Positions 57,452 through 64,000 of a stretch of 64,000 nucleotides of DNA are shown piece after piece. Position numbers and translations under genes: made by a program. Every line of letters starts with the position of its first letter. Position 1 is the stretch's first letter. The stretch is from the NCBI RefSeq assembly GCF_008831285.2, contig NC_045148.1:21013002-21077001 (forward strand), in the 5' to 3' direction. The notes beneath the pieces are model-generated. The model was not told where the DNA came from and did no database searches. It was given only the letters and a program-made list of their open reading frames with translations. Source of the DNA: Nymphaea colorata. Taxonomy: Eukaryota > Streptophyta > Magnoliopsida > Nymphaeales > Nymphaeaceae.

Positions 57452-59427
57452 CTAGTTGCCGACTAGCATGAAGATGTTATTTGCACCCTCATGATATTGG
57501 CAGGCCTTCTTCCATGGATTATGCAAGAAGACGTGCACCGTTAGGTCCTGGACAGCACGATACTTGGGACTTGGATGGTGAGAGGCCCACTCATTGGGCC
57601 TTGAGAACAAGTCCCATTTTAAAGGGAGTGGGTTGATGTCGTCCCCACTTGACCTGCATCTGTCACTATGCCCTTTGTAACGACAAATCTTCAACTTCTC
57701 AAGGTCATCTGGAAGTTGGAAAGCCTCCAAAACACCACTTTGTTCCGAAGCACTAGTGACTTTGTCATCACCTTTGTGCCTGAAAGTGTAATTCCAAACT
57801 GATTAGACCAAGTTTCTCCTTAAGCAATTGTGCTTTTTCTGCATCGGTTGCTTTTAATGTTGCCCCCAAACCTTCTATTGACAACTTCCCTTTTAGTTTA
57901 TTCAAGCCTCGTAGTTCTCTAATATTGCATCCCCTTTTGTTTGTTCTACATCACATACAAGAAACTCTTTTAAGGTCGATAAATTGCTAAGCTTGCCCAA
58001 GCCTACAGCTATAAAACTCAAACACCAAGTACTTTCCAGCCTGAGATACTTTAAGTTCCAGTGTTCAAACATTTCCTTGGGTCACTCAATAATATTACTA
58101 TTATTCAAATTCAACATCTCCAAGTTACAAAGTTTGCCAATTGAACTAGGCAACCGTCTCACTCTAGAATAGCTCCAATGGAATTTGGAAGCTCATGGAT
58201 CCCACAGCCCTTCAATGACTACACCCTCAGCCACTTTACATTGATAATGCATGCAATATTAACCAAATGCGAATCAGCCAATAATGTACGCAACTTATTT
58301 GCTGCTCCTGAGGCACCATGCATGGGCAGTTCCGGATAGTCTATGCTGAGCAGAGATAGATGTCGAGTGTGCTCAGTAGCAGAAGCATGACTACATTCCT
58401 CTCGACCTATATGTAAGGCAAGATCATGCAAAATATCATGTAGTTTCAGATGCTTTTTTTTCAGTTTCTTCAATAAACATCACTTTATCAAATCATTAAT
58501 ACATTGATTTGCAGTCAGTTTGGCATCAATCCCTTCGTTTTCCTCAACTAATCCATGAGCCAACCATTGCATGACCAGTTCATCCCTTCCTATCACATAA
58601 TCCTTTGGATAAATGCTGCAATATACAAAACAATTCCTCAAATAATGTGGCAAGTTATCGTAGCTCAATATGAGACCAGGAAGAATGTCACCACATCCAA
58701 AGGATGATGATGAGGCAGACATGTTCCATTCCAAAATCCCACTATCTGCAATGACCTCCCAATCCTCTTTTTCCATACTTCTTGACTATCTTCTTTTCAA
58801 TAACTTTTTGCAGAAGTTGTCTTGCCAATCCCGCCTTGACCTGTCATGGAGATAATAGATATACCTACATGTCTATCCAGCGCACTACTCAGCGTAGCTC
58901 CATCAAACAAGAGCTTTTCGATTATGGCATTCTTATCACCCTCCCTGCCTATGGGTGGTTGTACACCACTAACAGGACCTTCACCAGTCACTTTTGGTGT
59001 TGTTTTGAGCGTATCTAAATCCACCATTTCCCTATCATTATTTATTTCATCAAGCCTTTGGTTGATCTTCTTGATTTCATTACCAAGCTGGTAGGGAAAA
59101 GAAACATGTTCTTTAAAGCACGAGTATAGAGTATTCCAAGGCTTTCGTACCTTTCTATTTAATGCCGAATCCTTCTCCCTTTTGCTAAGCCGAATGTCCT
59201 GGGCATCGTAAAAGGCATCCTTGAGCTCACTCTCGATCTTTGTCGCGGTCATTGCTGAAAAGGGGCTTGCTTTCTACCTCTTTGATTACCTTCTGAAAGC
59301 ATTCCAGCTTCCTGAGATCGTCTTTTGCATTCAAAATGACCTTCACCTTCTCTTCCAACAAAATGGTTACAGCCCCCAACAAATGAGAAGTAGCTGTTTC
59401 TGCAAGTGCATTGATTACTTTTGCCAT
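57452..59427 (-). pseudogene. RGA-type CC-NBS-LRR resistance pseudogene with NB-ARC deletion
   Basis: Reading leftwards: Rx-type coiled coil (LEEKVKVILNAKDDLRKLEC) from 59427; frameshift near 59235; AFYDAQDI; P-loop MTGQGGIGKTT (58815-58847). The frame then stops at 58797-58799, and the next recognisable text, KEDWEVIADSGILEW (58770 region), is what follows the GLPL motif in intact genes, so about 140-150 residues with kinase-2, RNBS-B and GLPL are gone. RNBS-D (NCFVYCSIYPKDYVIGRDEL) and MHD (LKLHDILHDLAL) follow, with an in-frame TGA at 58480-58482 between them and a TAG at 58219-58221 inside the first LRR. LRR text continues to 57452 (LEMLNLNNS, LKGKLSIEGLG, DAEKAQLLKEKLGLISLELH, VLEAFQLPDDLEKLKICRYK). 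It is clearly non-functional as an NLR. Confidence 0.92.
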
Positions 59428-61140
59428 CTCATCCGTTTCTTAGCAGATGGAAGAGCAGAGAAAGAGAAGCAATTCTTACCCAATGGAAGGGAAGGACGCC
59501 AAATAAAGATCAAACTGAAAATGAGGAACCATTCAATTTCTGATCCCTGAAATAGGCAGAAGAAAATGGAGATGCCGACAACTCGAGCAACCCTCCCTGT
59601 GCTGACCCTTGCTTTGGAATTCGGTGAGAATTAACGTAAAAAGCATGACTTATAAAAATTATATAAACATATATAGTTACTGAATTTATAACTGGGTGTG
59701 GTTGTGCACCTTGAATCCAATGGAAAGTCCACATGGTCTAATCACAACAAACTTAATTAAAAAAAAAAAAAACGTGTTAAAAGCGTGACAAATATATCAG
59801 TGTCTTATGGCTGGGCCGAGTACTCGACGGAACTCCGTACTGAATCTGAAACCAGTTTATCTGATAACCTAACAGGTTGGTCTGAGTCGATTTGATGGGG
59901 TTCGGCTCGGTTTGGTATGTTATTTAATATAATTTTTATTTGAATAATAATAAATAATTTATTATTAAAAATATATTTTATATTAAAAAAATTTATTTTA
60001 CATTTAAAAAACAATTTTTTTATTTTAATCGAATGAATACGAATTTGAGTTCTGGATATGAATTTGGGTTTTGGTCTCGATCAGCCTGACATAAAATGGC
60101 AAAAAGATCGTTTCTTTGAGAAAACATGAAGCAAGAAAAAGCAAATGGCGTTTTGCATGTTTTTAACTGTTTTTTGACTTTTTCTAATAACAAACTGATC
60201 GTTTCCATTTTTTATTTCTATTTCTAGTTGTTTTTATTATTTTTATGTTGTCTTATTAGTTTCTTACTTATTCGGCTTTTTCATAAATTCTAAAGATTTT
60301 AGTTTTTTTGAAATGTTATGATATTTTCAAGCTCCCTGTAAAAAACCATAGTTTAAAATGCAGAAACAGTATGTGACTACGGTCTAAACATTATAGCTTA
60401 CATACATATGATTTAACTAGTGATTTGGCACTTTTTTTTTGGTAGTCAGATCTGAATCTGGATTCAATTAAAGTAAACCAACTTTAAGTTAGAAATCCAA
60501 CTCGTTTGAATCCCTAGACTCCTTATATATGAGTTCATATATCATGATTAGGGTATTGCTATACCCCAAATATCTTGTGAAATTTAGATTCTAAAATCAA
60601 ACCGAACCAAAACAAACTACCACCTGACAGTGCAAGAGGAAGCCCTTTAAATCCATAGAACTACCAAAGAAATTAAGGGTGTGAAGTTCTTAGCTAGAAT
60701 GTTTCTTCGTCTTATTTTAGCAATACCTGATTAATTAAATTTCTATTTTTGATCGCTTGTCTAAGTTGGTACTTGCATTAGAACGTGCTAATACATTGCT
60801 TTTCTTCCGGGCATGTCACCCATGCCACTCGAACCAGCAACCAACCATTGGCCCATTTCCTCTGGCACACTCGAAGCAGCAACCACCCATTAGCCCAAAA
60901 AGAGTGTGAAACCTGATTAACCAAATCTGAATCTCATTGCCAATCCGCAATCATCTGGCAGCTGTAAAAAATTAAAGCACGAAGACTAGTTGCTGATACA
61001 TTGCTTTTCTTCAACAATTTATGATTTACGGTGAACTTCTTAGTAGCATTTCAAACCAGATGAAGTTCCAATGTACCTTTTAGATGAAATCCTGGGAACA
61101 AAATTTCTCAAAAGCGGTTAATAAGAATATACAAAAAGCA
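59428..61140. other. AT-rich upstream flank of the CNL pseudogene
   Basis: It probably includes the old promoter of the minus-strand CNL, but no motif can be supported. A TATTAAA/TTTAAA-rich stretch lies at 59920-60015. CTCGAAGCAGCAACCA repeats near 60827-60887 (about 53 bases apart). Confidence 0.45.
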
Positions 61141-61512
61141 AGCCGAGCTCAAGCTGGGCCAGCTCGAACTCGACTCAACTCATATATAGTTTGACTTCAG
61201 CTCGACTCACTTAACTGAGTCCAAGCTCGAGCTTCGCATGTTTAAGCTCATGTTTTGTAATATATATTTTGTGCTTAAACTTTCTATATTTTTATTTAAG
61301 CCATTTTATGTTTTTGAAATTATAAAAATAAGTATTAGTGTTGAATGATTTTAATTGAGTTGGGTTCTTCCAACTCGAACTCGACTCATTTACATATTTG
61401 AGTTATCATTTAGGCTCCAACTCGACTCGTTTAACTTACAAGTCGAGTTCAAGTCAAGCTTAACTGGGCAACTTCGAGTCGAACCCGAGTTGGCTCGACT
61501 CGAGGAACATTC
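61141..61512. repeat. GAGCTCGA-type dispersed repeat, copy 2
   Basis: Dense AGCTCGAACTCGACTCAACT, GAGTCCAAGCTCGAGC and GTCGAGTTCAAGTC words flank an AT-rich core (61255-61340). The end reads GGCTCGACTCGAGGAACATT CCTA, related to the ends at 15508 and 62472. Confidence 0.65.
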
Positions 61513-62340
61513 CTAGTAGTTAATTCACATTAATTGAGGATATATTGACATGTTTACTTACCAGGAGGATCTATATAGATATATACAGTAGTCTGATTAT
61601 TGGCCTGTTTGTGTTAAAAAAAGAAAAAAAAAGGAAATGAGAAAAAGTGAAATTATTGTCATGATATTTTGGAAAGATCAAAATCATTGCATTTTTTCCT
61701 TTTTTTGCAATAATTTCTAAAAAATATAAACATATTTTAGTTTTTCTTGGTTTATTTTATCGTTTCAATAACTTTTTTGAATTTTTATGAATGTCGGTAA
61801 GACATTAAAAAGTGAAACATGAAAACGAATTCACATATTTTATCTCATACCCTTAATTCATATTCACATATATGAATATGAATAAACAAAAAACAGATCT
61901 GAATTTGAATTCAAAATCTGATTTCACATTCCCAATCTGATTCTTATATTGAGATCTGAATCTGAATTTTGAACCGAATTTTTCCAATTTTCAAAATGGA
62001 AAAGAATTAGATATAGGAAATTTGTATAAAAAAAAATCTGACCCGAATCCTATCAGGTATTTATGCATATCCGAATCTGAATCTGATTGGATGTCATTTT
62101 TTAAATATGATTTGATTTCTTAATCAGATATTAAAAATTTTTTCACATCCAATTTTTTGGATCGATTTGATTAGATATTCAATTCAAATCTAGTATATTG
62201 ACATCGCTAAGTTCAAGTAAGTTCATTTGTTCAAGTAAGTTTGTCTGACCTAGGTTATCATTTTATTTTTGTATTTTTTTAAATTAAAACCCAAAAAAGT
62301 GGTAAAGTGAAATGAGGAGCTGGTAAAGGAACTAAAACGA
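61513..62340. other. AT-rich DNA with GAATCTGA wording
   Basis: Overlapping GAATCTGA, ATCTGAAT and GATTAGATAT words fill about 61860-62210. I see no gene here. Confidence 0.5.
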
Positions 62341-62474
62341 GTCTACCTCAAATCGGGACTTAGTCTACTTGGGTTGATCTCAAGCTAACCTGGTACAGCT
62401 CAACTTGAGCATGGACTGAATAAGATATGAATGGAGTAGAGTGACCTCAACTCGGCTCGTGTACATCCCTACTA
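62341..62474. repeat. GAGCTCGA-type repeat, partial copy 3
   Basis: CTCAAGCTAACCTGG, AGCTCAACTTGAGC and the terminus CTCAACTCGGCTCGTGTACA TCCCTA match the family at 15256-15508. Confidence 0.55.
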
Positions 62475-62780
62475 ATGAAAGGGTACGAGGTAAATACTAT
62501 CTCTGCTCTTTCCTTATTCCAAATCACTTTCTTCAGCCAACAGTTGCTGATAAACGAATTAAAAGACTCGCGAAAGACCCTATCTGGGGCCCTCGCAGTT
62601 TTGTTTTCTCTCTCCCTCAATGCATTAAGGTTTCTCATCATAACTACCATAGAATCCAAACCTCCCATTATGTCCTGCAGCTCCAACTTGCAACCCATCC
62701 CTTCCTCTACATGGGCAACTAATTCTGGCTGCTCCCTTTGAGTACTCAGAACTTATAGCCCAATTGCTTCTACCACACCT
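62475..62780 (-). other. Open minus-strand frame of unknown nature
   Basis: The frame is open from about 62740 to 62447 and reads QPELVAHVEEGMGCKLELQD, MVVMMRNLNALRERENK. The heptad-like and charged N-terminal wording recalls gypsy gag starts, but there is no further gag domain. It could equally be chance. Confidence 0.2.
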
Positions 62781-62840
62781 TCGTGCACTCAGACTTAGGA
62801 TCCCACATGCATGGATGCATGTGGTTTAAGAAGGGTGGAT

Positions 62841-63283
62841 TGTAACAATTCAAAAGTTTAGTCTCATATGGAAGATTGTGAGAAACCTTAAAATGCTCCT
62901 AAAGGGAGTTGTTAAATGATTTGTTGTCCTGGTTCGTAGCTTTTGTCAAGCTGAAATCGAAATTTCTAGGAGGTGGGTTGTGATCTACAAGACTATAAAC
63001 CCAAGCATAGGAGTGGGTTGGGTCGTTATGGTGGTATCAGAGCACGGTTCAACATTCAGACTTAGGGTTGCACATAGACAGATGAATGTGCCTTAAAGGG
63101 GGTGTATCGTAGTAAAGTTTAGTCTCGATTGTGAGATAATTTCAAGGGATTATAAAGGGAGATGTTAAATGGTTGGTTGTCTTAGTTTCTAACTTTTTTC
63201 AGCCAGAAACCAAAATTGTTAGGGAGTAGGTTTGCATTCGCTGGACTAGGAGGCCGAGCCCGATAGTGGGTCGAGTCCTTACA
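62841..63283 (+). mobile_element. TRIM-like miniature retroelement
   Basis: Two direct repeats, 62841-63027 (TGTAACAATTCAAAAG...) and 63103-63283 (TGTATCGTAGTAAAGT...CCTTACA), flank only about 75 bases. Just after the first repeat stands TGGTATCAGAGCA (63032), a tRNA-Met PBS; just before the second is TTAAAGGGGG (63093-63102), a polypurine tract. This is the layout of a terminal-repeat retrotransposon in miniature. The repeats share AAGTTTAGTCTC, TTGTGAGA, GGGAGNTGTTAAATG and AACTTTT/AGCTTTTGTCA-type text but are well diverged. A further partial internal segment (CACTCAGACTTAGG) at 62787 suggests a tandem array. It has no coding region. Confidence 0.7.
63032..63044 (+). other. Primer-binding site of the TRIM-like element
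   Basis: TGGTATCAGAGCA lies a few bases after the first terminal repeat. Confidence 0.8.
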
Positions 63284-64000
63284 ATGACAAAAATGTGAAA
63301 GTACCATGCAGTGGTACATTTTTTAGAAAGCCTTTTGCTGAGTGAGAGGAATATGTCAGTGGCCTAGCGAGAGCTGAATCTACCAACAAGATCGAAGTTT
63401 GCGTCATGCGTAGTTGGCAACCCGTGAGTTTGGATGCCAACTGGGTTACCGAATTGCCTCAGTGGCTTGTCCAAGTCGGGTCTCAAAAGCTAAAGTTATA
63501 ATAAAATTTTTTTCTGTCGTTTTTGTGGTTTTCAAAGATTGAAATTTGAAAAAATATGTTCTTTTGGTGGTCGCTAAAATGAAAAAAATAAAAAACGAAA
63601 AAAATGTTTCTAAAAAATAGTAATACTAAAAACATCATATGAAACCATTATTATGGATTCTATTTTCATTGGAGGATATAGAGTTTCTCATGCATCTCTC
63701 ATCCTTCTCACCCTCTTTTTTCCTCTTATTCGGGTTTGGTCTCATTTTAGTTTTTAGTTACTGTCCTCCTCACCATCCTCTCCCTCTCTCTCTCTGCTTG
63801 ATGGCTTCTCGAGAGGCCAGGATGCTGGATGATTTCTCTCGGATGACTATTAATGCTTACCATTGGATCACTATAAGTGTTGTTATCTGATCACAAGAGA
63901 AAAAAGATGAATGAACAGCCAAACGAAACCCTTGCCTATGAGCTTCCTTTTGAGTTCTGACTAACAACAGAGCTTGAATCATTGCAAATGAGTGTTGTAA
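63284..64000. other. Non-coding DNA
   Basis: A short (CT)n run lies at 63780-63795. The frame 63639-63890 has no domain. I see no gene here. Confidence 0.5.

Overview
The window is nuclear DNA of a flowering plant. The evidence is resistance-gene (NBS-LRR) relics, Ty1/copia and Ty3/gypsy elements with tRNA-Met-type primer sites (TGGTATCAGAGC), hAT and CACTA transposon pieces, introns with GT-AG borders, long AT and CT microsatellites, and a 100-N scaffold gap. A fragment of a TIR-type (TNL) resistance gene argues against a monocot, because TNLs are generally missing there. Eudicot, magnoliid or basal angiosperm all remain possible and the sequence alone does not name the species. I found no CRISPR array, operon, rRNA gene or tRNA gene.

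Layout. 0-3 kb: a copia-LTR-like scrap, then an RPS2/RPS5-type CC-NBS-LRR relic with one in-frame stop. 3.7-9.0 kb: a structurally complete Ty1/copia element on the minus strand, with 493-bp LTRs, an exact 5-bp target duplication, PBS and PPT, but a broken gag-pol. 9.7-10.2 kb: the 3' exons of a TNL gene on the minus strand, cut at its LRR exon by a second copia element (plus strand, from 10182) that runs into the N gap at 14458. 14.6-24 kb: mostly non-coding, with a cut-off exon after the gap, a hAT transposase fragment, an unidentified set of spliced minus-strand exons (21.2-21.7 kb) and a tandem duplication (22.6-23.0 kb). 24-30 kb: degenerate LTR-retrotransposon sequence around a hAT C-terminal relic (25.5-26.6 kb).

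30.8-31.1 kb: a long TA microsatellite. 32.7-34.8 kb: possible exons of an unknown gene. 35-38.8 kb: two Ty3/gypsy copies of one family facing each other. 38.9-39.2 kb: a perfect 110-bp tandem duplication. 41.6-42.2 kb: a GC-rich purine minisatellite island. 42-48 kb: simple repeats and featureless DNA. 48.2-50.1 kb: a Ty3/gypsy gag-protease relic. 51.4-53.2 kb: a cluster of small DNA transposons, including one hAT-type MITE with a perfect 8-bp target duplication. 57.4-59.4 kb: an RGA-type CC-NBS-LRR pseudogene (minus) that has lost the middle of its NB-ARC domain. 61-63.3 kb: GAGCTCGA-type repeats and a TRIM-like miniature retroelement.

How the parts relate. Three separate NBS-LRR relics (two CNL, one TNL) lie within 60 kb, which suggests the edge of a decayed resistance-gene cluster later filled by nested retroelements. 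No gene in the window can be shown to be intact, and I see no convincing new biological system. The strongest items are structural: the TNL broken by copia-2, the MHD-to-FND change in the first CNL relic, the TRIM-like repeat and the MITE cluster.
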